Notes under the pieces: generated by a model
Database searches by the model: none
What the model was told of the DNA's origin: nothing
What the model saw: the letters and a program-made list of their open reading frames with translations, nothing else
Position numbers and translations under genes: made by a program
Shown: positions 9,092-16,958 of the stretch, in pieces
Numbering within the stretch: position 1 is the stretch's first letter
How the letters are laid out: each line of letters begins with the position of its first letter
Assembly (NCBI GenBank): GCA_015494065.1
Contig: WGCA01000038.1
Coordinates: forward strand, 1-64,000
Length of the DNA: 64,000 nt
Source of the DNA: Thermodesulfobacteriaceae bacterium
GTDB lineage: Bacteria; Desulfobacterota; Thermodesulfobacteria; Thermodesulfobacteriales; Thermodesulfatatoraceae
Direction: 5' to 3'

Positions 9092-9240
9092 TTAGTAACG
9101 CACCCACGGCATTACTTTTTGTACGCTTCTTACCAAACGTTTAGCAGCGGTAAAGAATTCAACCCTTAGCCGTTCAGCCAAAGCCAGATAGTGGGCATTA
9201 TATTTTGCGGGCGAAGGTCTATAGAATGGGCAAGGGAATC
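9092..9240 (-). pseudogene. Remnant of a second VapC-type (PIN domain) toxin, C-terminal part
   Basis: On the minus strand, 9202 down to the TAA at 9094-9092 reads YNAHYLALAERL, then FFTAAKRLVRSV and PWVRY. This is the conserved C-terminus of one VapC subgroup (usual form YDAHYLALAE ... TADRRLV ... PWV). Further upstream, plausible residues (SLAHSIDLRP) sit in another frame, so the coding sequence is broken by at least one frameshift, and no start codon or N-terminal half can be found. The TADRR position reads TAAKR, so a normally conserved acidic residue is lost. The upstream limit given is approximate. Together with the neighbouring broken vapC it marks a decayed toxin-antitoxin spot. Confidence 0.65.
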
Positions 9241-9269
9241 GGAGAGCCCTGTTTTCGGTTGTTAACACT

Positions 9270-9666
9270 TCATTCCGCCCAATTTTCCAATTTTAACCCC
9301 TCTATATGGCCAAACTAACTAACATTATTAGTAACCAAAGTTAAATTATAGCAGAGGGCAGTAGCGGCCAGAATCAAATCGAAATCGTCAAGGGGTAACC
9401 CTTCCCTTTTCAGTCCAGCTTTAAGATCTCCAAAGGTTCCGGCAATTTCAGGGCCCACGGGAATAATTTCAAAGACCTCTTTCTATGGCTCGGACCCTGG
9501 CCAGATTAGCCCGCACTTTCTGCGATTTGTAGGCTCCGTAATAAAGTTCCATTAAAGTTGCTGCACTCAGGGCCATGGGATCATCACGATGAGCTTCAAG
9601 ATGGGCTAAGACGGGAGTAATGTCTTTTAAAGCGTAGATCACTATGTTCGTATCAAGTAGATACAT
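9270..9666 (-). pseudogene. vapC: Broken VapC-type PIN-domain ribonuclease toxin
   Basis: The frame opens at ATG 9666 with MYLLDTNIVIYALK, the PIN active-site start (Asp5 of LDTN), and continues through ATLMELYYGAYKSQK to residue 65, where CTT is followed by TGA (9471-9469). Skipping one T continues the family sequence EIIPVGPEIAGTFGDLKAGL, LDDFDLILAATAL and LVTNN. A second stop, TAG (9317-9315), then interrupts the usual NNVxxF segment before GLKLENWAE. The gene thus has one +1-type shift and one nonsense codon and is most likely dead. VapC toxins cleave tRNA or rRNA. The antitoxin-like ORF lies immediately upstream with a 14-nt overlap. Confidence 0.85.
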
Positions 9667-9817
9667 TTGAGCCCTTCTCGAATTTTCGTGACGATTTCCG
9701 AGACACTTTTAACTCTTCAATTATAACCTCGGCCGGTCTTTCGTCCTCCCAGGAGCCTGCAAGCTCAAGCAAAAAGGGGGAAAAGCTATACTTTTCCTTC
9801 TTGGACCAGGCGGGCAA
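9653..9817 (-). CDS. VapB-like antitoxin of the broken vapC (start uncertain)
   Basis: The frame ends at 9653, overlapping the vapC ATG by 14 nt as in intact TA pairs. Its C-terminal half, LLELAGSWEDERPAEVIIEE then SRKSSRKFEKG, matches the toxin-binding tail of small antitoxins that accompany this VapC subgroup. No good ATG exists: the frame opens as far as 9883 but that part is antisense-like overlap with the DUF6485 gene. TTG at 9817 is the most reasonable start and would give 54 residues without a clear DNA-binding domain. It may therefore be an N-terminally truncated remnant. Confidence 0.55.
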   Translation of the reverse strand: MPAWSKKEKYSFSPFLLELAGSWEDERPAEVIIEELKVSRKSSRKFEKGSNVST

Positions 9818-9989
9818 AGTGTTCAAAGGAGCGATCCCAGGTGCGCTCCGCTTCTTTGGGAAAACAACAACCAGGAAGCTCACGGCGCGAAAGATGATAT
9901 TTCAAACATTCGCAACAAATTCCCTTCTTCGGACAGGGTTCATAGGTACAATTACAACGAGCAAGATTTTTCTCCTTCTGACACTCCAT
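9786..9989 (-). CDS. DUF6485-type small cysteine-rich protein
   Basis: A 67-residue protein with eight or more Cys: CNCTYEPCPKKGICCECLKYH then ELPGCCFPKEAERTWDRS. This pattern (CxCxYxxCxxKGxCCECxxYH, ELPxCxFP, AExTxDRS) defines the DUF6485 family. The Cys layout suggests metal or Fe-S binding, but the function is unknown. A strong AGGAGG ribosome site lies just ahead of the ATG at 9989, in the 10-nt gap after the gyrB stop, so it is the last gene of the dnaN-gyrB transcript. Its 3' end overlaps the proposed antitoxin start. Confidence 0.8.
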   Translation of the reverse strand: MECQKEKNLARCNCTYEPCPKKGICCECLKYHLSRRELPGCCFPKEAERTWDRSFEHFARLVQEGKV

Positions 9990-9999
9990 AAGCCTCCTC

Positions 10000-12384
10000 C
10001 TAAATGTCTAGTTCGCGGTATTCCAGGGCGTGGGTCTGAATAAAATCGCGTCTTGGTTCAACCTTTTCTCCCATCAAGGTGGTAAATAATTCGTCAGCCG
10101 CAGATGCGTCACTGATGTCGACCCGTAAAAGTCTCCTGGTTTCAGGATTCATGGTGGTTTGCCAGAGCTGATCAGGGTTCATCTCTCCCAATCCTTTATA
10201 ACGTTGCACATGCAATCCTTTTCGCCCTTCGCTACGGACAAATTCCAACAAATCTCTCAGGTTATCAAATATTTTTTCTTCTCCCCGGGAAATCATCTTT
10301 ATTTTCTTCCCGATAAAGTCTTTTAAAGCTTCGTATTTTTTAATGGCTTTGCGGTACTCCCTGTAAATAGGTATTTCGGGACCTACGGTAAAAAAGAGAT
10401 AGGAATATTCTTTGGAAGTAACGTCGAACTCGTAGGCATCATCCCGGCTCCGGCTAAGCCTTATCATGCCCACCTTAAAACCCTTATCTCTGAAAAGAGA
10501 GGCCAGGTTCTTTACAAATTCTTGGTCGGTGAACTGATCAGCTCGCCTTACTCCGGCCATCAGCAAAATCAAAGCTGCTTCCTGCCAGATACCCTTGCGC
10601 GAAAGTTCAAGCAAAGCCTCTTCAAAAGAGGATAAATCCCTTAAGAAGGCCTTGGCTTCAGAGACCGAAAGAGTTTTGCCCTCTACTTCAAGGGTAATAT
10701 TCTTTACGGCGCGTTCGAAAAGGTAATTATCCAAGGCCTGGTCGTCTTTTAAATAAATTTCCTTTTTACCTTCCACCACCCGGTAAAGGGGAGGTTGGGC
10801 AATGTAGAGATATCCCCTCTCAATGAGGGGTGCCATCTGGCGGTAAAAAAAGGTGAGAAGCAGCGTCCGAATGTGGGCACCGTCCACGTCCGCATCGGTC
10901 ATAATGATGATCTTGGCGTAACGGCATTTGTCCGGATCAAAATCTCTAGGACCTATTCCGGTGCCCAGGGCCGCTACCAATTGCCGGATTTCTTCCGAAG
11001 AAATCATCTTGTCAAAGCGGGCCTTCTCTACGTTTAAAATCTTACCCCTCAAGGGAAGGATGGCTTGAAAACGGCGATCCCGGCCCTGTTTGGCGCTACC
11101 GCCGGCAGAATCCCCCTCAACGATAAAAAGCTCTCGCTCTTCCGGCTTTTTGGACTGACATTCCGCCAGTTTTCCCGCCATCATGACATCCAGCGTCTGT
11201 CCTTTTTTCCGCACCAGTTCACGGGCCCGCCTGGCAGCCTCCCTGGCCCGGGCCGCTTCCACGATCTTAGTCAAGATCTGCCGAATCTCTTTGGGATGTT
11301 CCTCAAACCAGCGGGAAAGACCTTCAAAAACAATGGATTCTACCAAGGGCTTGATCTCACTGTTACCCAATTTAGTCTTGGTCTGCCCTTCAAACTGCGG
11401 CTCAGGCATCCTTATGGAAATAACCGAAGTCAGCCCCTCACGGACGTCATCTCCTTCTACTTTGATTCTTAAGGCCTTGGGTAAATTTTCGTGGGTGGCG
11501 ATATAGCGGTTGACGGCCTTGGTGAGTGCTGCCCGAAAACCTATTACGTGAGTACCACCTTCTTTGGTATTAATGTTGTTTACGTAGGAATAACAGACTT
11601 CGTTAAAACCGGTGTGATATTGTAAGGCCACTTCCACCTGAACCAAATCCTTTTCGCCGGAAATATAAATCGGTTCCGGGTTTATTACCTCCCGCCGCCG
11701 ATTCAAATGCCGCACGAACTCTACGATCCCGCCCCTGTAATGAAATTCCTGTTTGGCCCCAGCCCTTTCGTCCACCAAAATAAATTTGACTTTGGGGTTG
11801 AGAAAGGCCAGCTCCCGCAAACGATGTTCGATAATTTCGTACTGAAATTCCTGCTCCCCGAAAATTTCAGGATCCGGCTTAAAAGTGATACGAGTACCCG
11901 TTTTTTTGGTTTCTCCTTTTATTTCAAGCGGGGTAACCGCACGTCCCCTTTCATACCGTTGTACGTAAATTTTTCCGTCACGGTGGACTTCAGCCACCAG
12001 CCATTCTGAAAGGGCGTTTACCACCGAGACCCCAACCCCGTGAAGACCACCGGAAACTTTATACACGCTGTGATCAAATTTTCCCCCGGCGTGGAGTTTG
12101 GTCATTACTACTTCCAGGGCAGGAATCCCTTCAGTGGGGTGGATATCGATAGGGATACCGCGCCCGTTATCCTCTACCGTAATGGAATTGTCCTGGTGGA
12201 TGATGACCTTGATTTCCGTACAGTATCCTGCCAGGGCCTCATCTACCGCGTTATCCACCACTTCCCACAGGAGGTGGTGAAACCCCTCCACCCCGGTAGA
12301 ACCGATGTACATGGCGGGGCGTACGCGTACCCCTTCCAGGCCGTCTAAAACCTTGATTTGTGAAGCCTTGTATTTGTCTCCCAT
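10000..12384 (-). CDS. gyrB: DNA gyrase subunit B
   Basis: The 794-residue protein begins with the GHKL ATPase domain (GLEGVRVRPAMYIGSTGVEG, then VVDNAVDEALAG with the catalytic Glu and Asn). It goes on through the transducer to the TOPRIM domain (EGDSAGGSAKQGRDR, about 425, with TDADVDGAHIR) and the GyrA-binding C-terminus. GyrB drives ATP-dependent negative supercoiling with GyrA; gyrA is not in the window. It lies 5 bp after dnaN on the same strand, the usual origin-region pairing, although recF and dnaA are absent here. Confidence 0.98.
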   Translation of the reverse strand: MGDKYKASQIKVLDGLEGVRVRPAMYIGSTGVEGFHHLLWEVVDNAVDEALAGYCTEIKVIIHQDNSITVEDNGRGIPIDIHPTEGIPALEVVMTKLHAGGKFDHSVYKVSGGLHGVGVSVVNALSEWLVAEVHRDGKIYVQRYERGRAVTPLEIKGETKKTGTRITFKPDPEIFGEQEFQYEIIEHRLRELAFLNPKVKFILVDERAGAKQEFHYRGGIVEFVRHLNRRREVINPEPIYISGEKDLVQVEVALQYHTGFNEVCYSYVNNINTKEGGTHVIGFRAALTKAVNRYIATHENLPKALRIKVEGDDVREGLTSVISIRMPEPQFEGQTKTKLGNSEIKPLVESIVFEGLSRWFEEHPKEIRQILTKIVEAARAREAARRARELVRKKGQTLDVMMAGKLAECQSKKPEERELFIVEGDSAGGSAKQGRDRRFQAILPLRGKILNVEKARFDKMISSEEIRQLVAALGTGIGPRDFDPDKCRYAKIIIMTDADVDGAHIRTLLLTFFYRQMAPLIERGYLYIAQPPLYRVVEGKKEIYLKDDQALDNYLFERAVKNITLEVEGKTLSVSEAKAFLRDLSSFEEALLELSRKGIWQEAALILLMAGVRRADQFTDQEFVKNLASLFRDKGFKVGMIRLSRSRDDAYEFDVTSKEYSYLFFTVGPEIPIYREYRKAIKKYEALKDFIGKKIKMISRGEEKIFDNLRDLLEFVRSEGRKGLHVQRYKGLGEMNPDQLWQTTMNPETRRLLRVDISDASAADELFTTLMGEKVEPRRDFIQTHALEYRELDI

Positions 12385-12389
12385 GGTTC

Positions 12390-13508
12390 CTATACGCTAG
12401 TCATCGGCATTACCAGGCCCAAGAATCCTGCGTCTTCGGGCCCTTTTATGACACAGGGGGTATCCTCATCGCGCATATAAAATTCCACTTCTTCTGAACC
12501 GAGTACTTCAAGTACGTCTATAAGATACTTGGCGTTAAAGTTTAAAACAAATTCTTCGCCTTCGTATTGAATTGGCACTTTCTCCCGGCCTTCGCCAAGG
12601 TCCGGGTGCTGGGAAACCAGTACCAGAGTGCTTGGCGAAACGTTAAAGGAAACCGGGCGGTAACGTTCAGCAGAAATTACCGAAATACGCTTTAGGGCCT
12701 CAAGTAGCTTTTTCCGCGGCGCCAAAATGGGTTTTTCTTCGATCTGAGGGATAACCGCTCGGTAATCAGGGTACTGGCCGTCAATCAAACGGGCGGTAAA
12801 GACGAGGTTGGGCGCCGCCAAAATGGCGTGGTTTTCCTTTAGACCAAACTGGACCACCGGTATTTCCTGGGCGATCTTTTTCATTTCCTGGGCGGCTTTA
12901 CGGGGCAAGATGATTCCAGGATTGAGCCTCAAAACCTCTATATTGGCCACCTCGCGGTCTATCATCGCTAAACGATGACCATCGGTGGCCACGAAGCGTA
13001 AAAAGTTGGTATCTTCCGGTTGTTCAAGGTAAATCCCCGAGAGGATAAAACGGGTCTCTTCCGTGGCTACGCAAAAGATGGTCTTGTTTATCATTTCTAC
13101 CAAAAGGGCTCCTTCGAGTTCGATGAGTTCGGCGTCCTCTACTTCTGGTAGAGTAGGGAAATCTTCTGCTGGCAGACAGGCCAACCTGAAAAAGATCTCG
13201 TCATCCCCTACGGAAGTAATCCTTAACCATCCGTTTTCGTCTTCAAGAAGGATCCTTTCTAAAGGAAAATCCTTGATGATTTCGTAAAATTTCCGGGCCG
13301 GGACGGAAAGCTCCCCGGGCGTTTCCACTTCGGCTTCCACAAAGGATTTCAAACCTAGTTCCAGATCCGTGGCGGAAAGGTGGACCCCTCCCTCTTCAGC
13401 TTTAAACAAGACGGTGGAAAGAATAGCCATGCTTGACTTTTTATCCGCGATGCTCTGGAGGCGGCTCAGTACTTTTAACATTTTGTCTTTCTCTACTATT
13501 AGCTTCAT
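12390..13508 (-). CDS. dnaN: DNA polymerase III beta sliding clamp
   Basis: A 372-residue protein with the three-fold clamp architecture: MKLIVEKDKMLKVLSRLQSI start, ATDLELGLKS, a middle domain with FVATDGHRLAMIDRE, and the C-terminal VMPMTSV, close to the usual VMPMRL end that forms part of the hydrophobic binding pocket. The clamp tethers polymerase and repair factors to DNA. A TAGGAG ribosome site precedes the ATG. It is the first gene of the leftward dnaN-gyrB-DUF6485 run, and its 5' side faces the palindromic AT-rich gap proposed as an origin. Confidence 0.97.
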   Translation of the reverse strand: MKLIVEKDKMLKVLSRLQSIADKKSSMAILSTVLFKAEEGGVHLSATDLELGLKSFVEAEVETPGELSVPARKFYEIIKDFPLERILLEDENGWLRITSVGDDEIFFRLACLPAEDFPTLPEVEDAELIELEGALLVEMINKTIFCVATEETRFILSGIYLEQPEDTNFLRFVATDGHRLAMIDREVANIEVLRLNPGIILPRKAAQEMKKIAQEIPVVQFGLKENHAILAAPNLVFTARLIDGQYPDYRAVIPQIEEKPILAPRKKLLEALKRISVISAERYRPVSFNVSPSTLVLVSQHPDLGEGREKVPIQYEGEEFVLNFNAKYLIDVLEVLGSEEVEFYMRDEDTPCVIKGPEDAGFLGLVMPMTSV

Positions 13509-13726
13509 GGCTAACTCCTAAAGTTTTTAATTAATAGTGACGATAATAATAACCCTTGTTCATTTGTTGAAACTTTCCGCCCTCTTTTGCCTTTCAAGCT
13601 TTGGTTCCTGTTGAAATATTTGTTGAAAAATTTGGGGTAAAAATTTTTACAAATTTTCAACATCCCATTCAACAAAAATCTGTTTAAACTTAAAACCAGA
13701 AAAACTAGCTTTATTTACCACGAAGG
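13509..13726. other. AT-rich intergenic region with TGTTGAA repeats, candidate replication origin
   Basis: Between the divergent dnaN and queH genes. Five copies of TGTTGAA/TTCAACA occur: forward at 13565-13571, 13609-13615 and 13621-13627, inverted at 13656-13662 and 13668-13674. The TTTTCAACA form differs from the DnaA-box consensus TTWTNCACA at one position. A stretch of A/T (around 13520-13550) could serve as an unwinding element. The dnaN-gyrB neighbours and a parS site about 21 kb away fit an origin-proximal location. No canonical TTATCCACA box is present, so the origin call is inference. Confidence 0.45.
13621..13662. repeat. Nested palindrome
   Basis: A perfect 14-bp palindrome GTAAAAATTTTTAC (13637-13650) lies inside inverted arms TGTTGAAAAATTT (13621-13633) and AAATTTTCAACA (13651-13662), which pair apart from one extra A. 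The arms contain two of the five TGTTGAA repeats. It could be a protein-binding dyad at an origin or an operator for dnaN or queH. Confidence 0.75.
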
Positions 13727-14305
13727 ATGAAAAAAGAAAAAATTTTACTCCATATCTGTTGTGGTCCCTGTACCCTTTATCCTCTAAAGGTTTTGCGACA
13801 AGAGGGGCTAGAAATCCAGGGTTATTTTTTCAATCCTAATATACACCCGTATCAGGAATTTCGCAGACGTATCAGAGCCCTGGAAAGGGTGGCCGAGCTC
13901 AAGGAACTCCCCGTGATTTACGAAAAAGACTACGGCTTGAGGAGCTTTTTGCGCCGGGTGGTTTTTAGGGAAGATAAGCGCTGCGAACAGTGTTACCTCT
14001 TAAGATTAGAACAAGCCGTAAAAAAAGCGCTGGCCCTCCGCGCCGAAGCCTTTACCACCACCCTTCTTTACAGCCGTTATCAGGGACATAATCTTATTAA
14101 AGAAATCGCCGAAGATCTCTCTTTTCGCTACAAAGTACCCTTTCTTTACCGTGATTTTCGGGTGGGCTGGGAGGAAGGACAAAAAGAAGCCCAAAGTTTA
14201 GATATTTACCGTCAACCTTATTGCGGTTGCATTTTCAGCGAACAGGAACGTTACGATAAGCGCTGGCGCAAGAAGAGAAAGGAGGCAAAGGATGAATCCT
14301 TTTGA
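13727..14305 (+). CDS. queH: Epoxyqueuosine reductase QueH
   Basis: The 192-residue protein opens with ILLHICCGPCTLYPL (Cys11, Cys12, Cys15) and carries a CEQCYLLR pair and a C-terminal YCGCIFSEQERY. This Cys set binds the Fe-S and metal centre of QueH (formerly DUF208), the enzyme that reduces epoxyqueuosine to queuosine in tRNA and stands in for QueG. queF of the same pathway is encoded at 44,038-44,433. The stop of queH overlaps the following DUF2905 gene by 14 nt. Confidence 0.93.
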   Translation: MKKEKILLHICCGPCTLYPLKVLRQEGLEIQGYFFNPNIHPYQEFRRRIRALERVAELKELPVIYEKDYGLRSFLRRVVFREDKRCEQCYLLRLEQAVKKALALRAEAFTTTLLYSRYQGHNLIKEIAEDLSFRYKVPFLYRDFRVGWEEGQKEAQSLDIYRQPYCGCIFSEQERYDKRWRKKRKEAKDESF

Positions 14306-14516
14306 AAGCCTAGGAAAAATGCTCATTTTATTGGGCATTTTTATAATAGTGACCGGTCTTTTGCTGGTTTTTGGGAGTAAAATCCCCTTTTTGGGCCGTC
14401 TGCCAGGGGATATCGTGATCAAGCGGGGGAATTTTACCTTTTACTTTCCTCTGGCCACCTGTATCGTCCTAAGTATTTTGTTAACTTTGATCCTTTCTTT
14501 ATTTACGCGGCGCTAA
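14292..14516 (+). CDS. DUF2905 small membrane protein
   Basis: A 74-residue protein with two membrane helices (about 8-27 and 50-70) around the conserved linker GRLPGDIVIKRGNFTFYFPL, which is diagnostic for DUF2905. No function is known for the family. It overlaps queH by 14 nt and is probably translated from the same mRNA (GAAAGGAGG lies upstream of the ATG). Its stop overlaps the stop of the convergent TPR lipoprotein gene by 4 nt. Confidence 0.88.
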   Translation: MNPFESLGKMLILLGIFIIVTGLLLVFGSKIPFLGRLPGDIVIKRGNFTFYFPLATCIVLSILLTLILSLFTRR

Positions 14517-15277
14517 TTTCCTTCTAATTCCTCAAGGGTGAGGAGTTTGTCTTCGGCCTTGATAGCCCACTGGGATTCTGGTGAGAGTTGTAGGATAGAC
14601 CGCCAGATTTTTTTGGCCTTTTCAGTTTGGCCTAATCGGTAATAAACCAGGGCCAGGTAATAACGGGCCGCCATGTCCTGGCGGTTGAATCTCACGGCGC
14701 GGCGAAAATTCCTCCTGGCTATCTCGAGTTCTCCCGCTTTTAAAGCCATCAGCCCCCGGTAAAAGTAGGCCAGGGCGTAACGGGGATTATAAGAAAGGGC
14801 TTTGTTAAGATAAGAGATGGCCTTTTCTTCTTCGCCCAATTGATAATAGGCCCAGGCCAGGTTGGTATACGCTACGAAAGGATTTTCATAAAAGGGATTT
14901 TTGAGCGCCTGGTTGAGATAGACGATGGCCTTTTTGGGTTGGCCCAAAATAAGATAAAGTGAACCCAAATTATTCAAGACTTCAGGAAAATCGGGTCTTA
15001 TTTTTAGGGCTTCTTCGAAGGCCTCTTTGGCCTCGGTAAGATCCCCCCGGTCCATATAAATGAGGCCTAAAAGGTTATAGACTTCAGGGTCTTTAGGATA
15101 AATCTCCTTGGCTTTTAGTGTTTCTGCTAAGGCCTCGGCCAGGCGGCCTTCGTTGTAATAGACCAGGGCCCGCTGGAGATAAATTTCGGCCTTTTCTTGG
15201 TAAAACCGTGGCGGTGGTTCTGCACTCTGGCAGCCCCAGATAAAAAAGACTAGTAAGACAAGAAGCGTTTTGCGCAT
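14513..15277 (-). CDS. TPR lipoprotein, PilF/PilW-like
   Basis: A 254-residue protein with a lipoprotein signal peptide (lipobox IWGC, lipidated Cys16) followed by at least five tetratricopeptide repeats (such as PEVYNLLGLIYMDRGDLTEA and PEVLNNLGSLYLILGQPKKA). Outer-membrane TPR lipoproteins of this layout (PilF/PilW) help assemble the type IV pilus secretin. No pilus gene is adjacent, so the specific role is inferred from architecture only. Its ATG overlaps the hisG stop by one base, so it shares the hisI-hisG transcript. Confidence 0.82.
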   Translation of the reverse strand: MRKTLLVLLVFFIWGCQSAEPPPRFYQEKAEIYLQRALVYYNEGRLAEALAETLKAKEIYPKDPEVYNLLGLIYMDRGDLTEAKEAFEEALKIRPDFPEVLNNLGSLYLILGQPKKAIVYLNQALKNPFYENPFVAYTNLAWAYYQLGEEEKAISYLNKALSYNPRYALAYFYRGLMALKAGELEIARRNFRRAVRFNRQDMAARYYLALVYYRLGQTEKAKKIWRSILQLSPESQWAIKAEDKLLTLEELEGN

Positions 15278-16152
15278 TAAATGACCTTATTTAAGGCGTA
15301 TTCAATGATCCCCTGGGCTCCGGCTTCCAATAATTTCGGGATGAGCTCCCTTACCTGGTCTTCAGAGACTACGGTTTCCACGGCAAACCAATCGCTTTGA
15401 TACAGGGGAGAAATGGTGGGAGCGTTAAGACTGGGTAGAATCTTGACTATCTTTTCCAGGTTTTCTTTGGCCACGTTCATCTTTAGGCCAACGAGACGGT
15501 CTGCTCTAAGGGCCCCCTTGAGCATCACCGCGAGCTGTTCGATCTTTTTGCGTTTCCACTCGTCTTGCCAGGCCTTTTCGTTTGCGATCAGCTGGGGGTA
15601 AGTTTGCATGAGCTCGTGGATTATTTTGAGGCCGTGGGCCCGGATGGTGGTCCCCGTCTCTGTAACTTCAACAATGGCGTCCGCCAGCCCCTGGACCACT
15701 TTGGCCTCCGTAGCTCCCCAAGAAAATTCCACTTCTACCTGGATCCCTCTTTCGGAAAAATAGCGCTTGGTAAAATTCACCAGCTCCGTGGCGATCTTTT
15801 TGCCGTTCAGATCCTTCAATTCTTTTATATCGGAATCTGCAGGGACGGCTAAAACCCACCTGGCGGGCCTTTTACTCACTTTGGAATAGATGAGGTCCGT
15901 CACCGTTACCACTTTGGAGTCGTTTTCTAAGATCCAATCTTTGCCGGTAATACCGCAATCAAGCACCCCTTGTTCCACGTAACGGCTCATTTCTTGGGCT
16001 CGACAGATGGCGCATTCTATTTCCGGGTCGTCAATTTCAGGGAAATAACTGCGGTGGTGGACGTTTATCCGCCAGCCAGACTTCTCAAAAAGTTCGATAG
16101 TGGCTTTTTCCAGACTCCCTTTGGGGATACCCAGTTTAAGTTTTTTTTCCAT
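15277..16152 (-). CDS. hisG: ATP phosphoribosyltransferase, long form
   Basis: Catalyses the first step of histidine synthesis, joining ATP and PRPP. Seen: [19 protein letters not shown] at the start, [33 protein letters not shown] (the PRPP loop) and a C-terminal ACT-like HisG_C regulatory domain (to EYALNKVI), which makes it the long, self-sufficient form that needs no HisZ. The open frame extends 10 codons upstream (16182), but ATG 16152 has a GAGGTGG ribosome site just ahead and gives the usual N-terminus. It overlaps hisI by 17 nt. Confidence 0.95.
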   Translation of the reverse strand: MEKKLKLGIPKGSLEKATIELFEKSGWRINVHHRSYFPEIDDPEIECAICRAQEMSRYVEQGVLDCGITGKDWILENDSKVVTVTDLIYSKVSKRPARWVLAVPADSDIKELKDLNGKKIATELVNFTKRYFSERGIQVEVEFSWGATEAKVVQGLADAIVEVTETGTTIRAHGLKIIHELMQTYPQLIANEKAWQDEWKRKKIEQLAVMLKGALRADRLVGLKMNVAKENLEKIVKILPSLNAPTISPLYQSDWFAVETVVSEDQVRELIPKLLEAGAQGIIEYALNKVI

Positions 16153-16519
16153 AGACCACCTCGGGATCAAAAATTTTTTCACCTACCACTTCCAAATTTC
16201 CGTCTTTAAAGCGCCGGAAAAAACAGGAACGGTAACCTTTGTGACAGGCGGCCCCTCCCAGCTGTTCCACTTTAATCAACAAGGTATCCAGGTCACAATC
16301 AAGCCTTATCTCCTTTACGATTTGGAAGTGCCCGGAAGATTCTCCTTTTAACCAAATTTTCTGGCGGCTGCGACTGTAATAATGAACTTTGCCTGTTTCT
16401 AGGGTCTTCTCCCAGGCCTCCTCGTTCATGTAAGCCAGCATCAAGACTTCTCCCGTTTGCCAGTCTTGGGCGATAACCGGGACCAAACCGCCGGTCTTTT
16501 CAAAATCTGGTTTTACCAT
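16136..16519 (-). CDS. hisI: Phosphoribosyl-AMP cyclohydrolase
   Basis: The 127-residue single-domain HisI opens the adenine ring of phosphoribosyl-AMP in histidine synthesis. The zinc and magnesium ligands are visible: [20 protein letters not shown] and the GYRSCFFR Cys, with the upstream [20 protein letters not shown] block. There is no fused HisE domain, and hisE is not in the window. It is coupled to hisG by overlap; the cupin gene lies 17 bp upstream on the same strand. Confidence 0.96.
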   Translation of the reverse strand: MVKPDFEKTGGLVPVIAQDWQTGEVLMLAYMNEEAWEKTLETGKVHYYSRSRQKIWLKGESSGHFQIVKEIRLDCDLDTLLIKVEQLGGAACHKGYRSCFFRRFKDGNLEVVGEKIFDPEVVYGKKT

Positions 16520-16536
16520 CTCAGCCTCCTCGCCGC

Positions 16537-16878
16537 CTAAAAAAGAGGGGGACTATGTACAATGAAAAGCTTAAGAGGTTTTTCTCCGGTGTTTTTGACC
16601 CCATGTTCTTCACCTACCGGCACCAGAATATAATCTCCCTTCTCAATCTCTTCCCAGTTTCCGTTAAGATAGGCCTGGCCCTTTCCTTCCAGGACGTAAA
16701 TAGAATCTACCTGTTGGTCGTGAACGTGGACCGGGATTTCCGCCCCCGGATCAATGGCGAGCAGGGATACACTGACCTGGTTGCTCTTCTGGGAGTCAAT
16801 CAGCAGGGCCCATTTTACCCCAGAAAAACGGGGGTGTGGTGCAAATTTTATCTCTTCCTGTTTAAAAAAGTAGGCCAT
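16537..16878 (-). CDS. Single-domain cupin protein
   Basis: A 113-residue beta-barrel protein with both cupin motifs: [20 protein letters not shown] (metal-binding HxH and E) and [18 protein letters not shown] (final His). This predicts a metal-binding small-molecule or sensor protein. Substrates of such stand-alone cupins vary widely, so no function is assigned. It is first in the leftward cupin-hisI-hisG-TPR run and divergent from kdsB. Confidence 0.85.
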   Translation of the reverse strand: MAYFFKQEEIKFAPHPRFSGVKWALLIDSQKSNQVSVSLLAIDPGAEIPVHVHDQQVDSIYVLEGKGQAYLNGNWEEIEKGDYILVPVGEEHGVKNTGEKPLKLFIVHSPPLF

Positions 16879-16958
16879 ACCTTCCTCCTCTCAACTTTTC
16901 TTATCCCTTGCCAGAGTATATAAGATCTAAAAGTCCTTTTCTCAACGGAGGAATGGTA

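Noticed and set aside
8867-9169. 100-aa forward ORF across the tRNA-Glu gene
   Set aside because: It is a translation of the tRNA and its flank; the cloverleaf and promoter explain the sequence, and the minus strand carries a toxin remnant.
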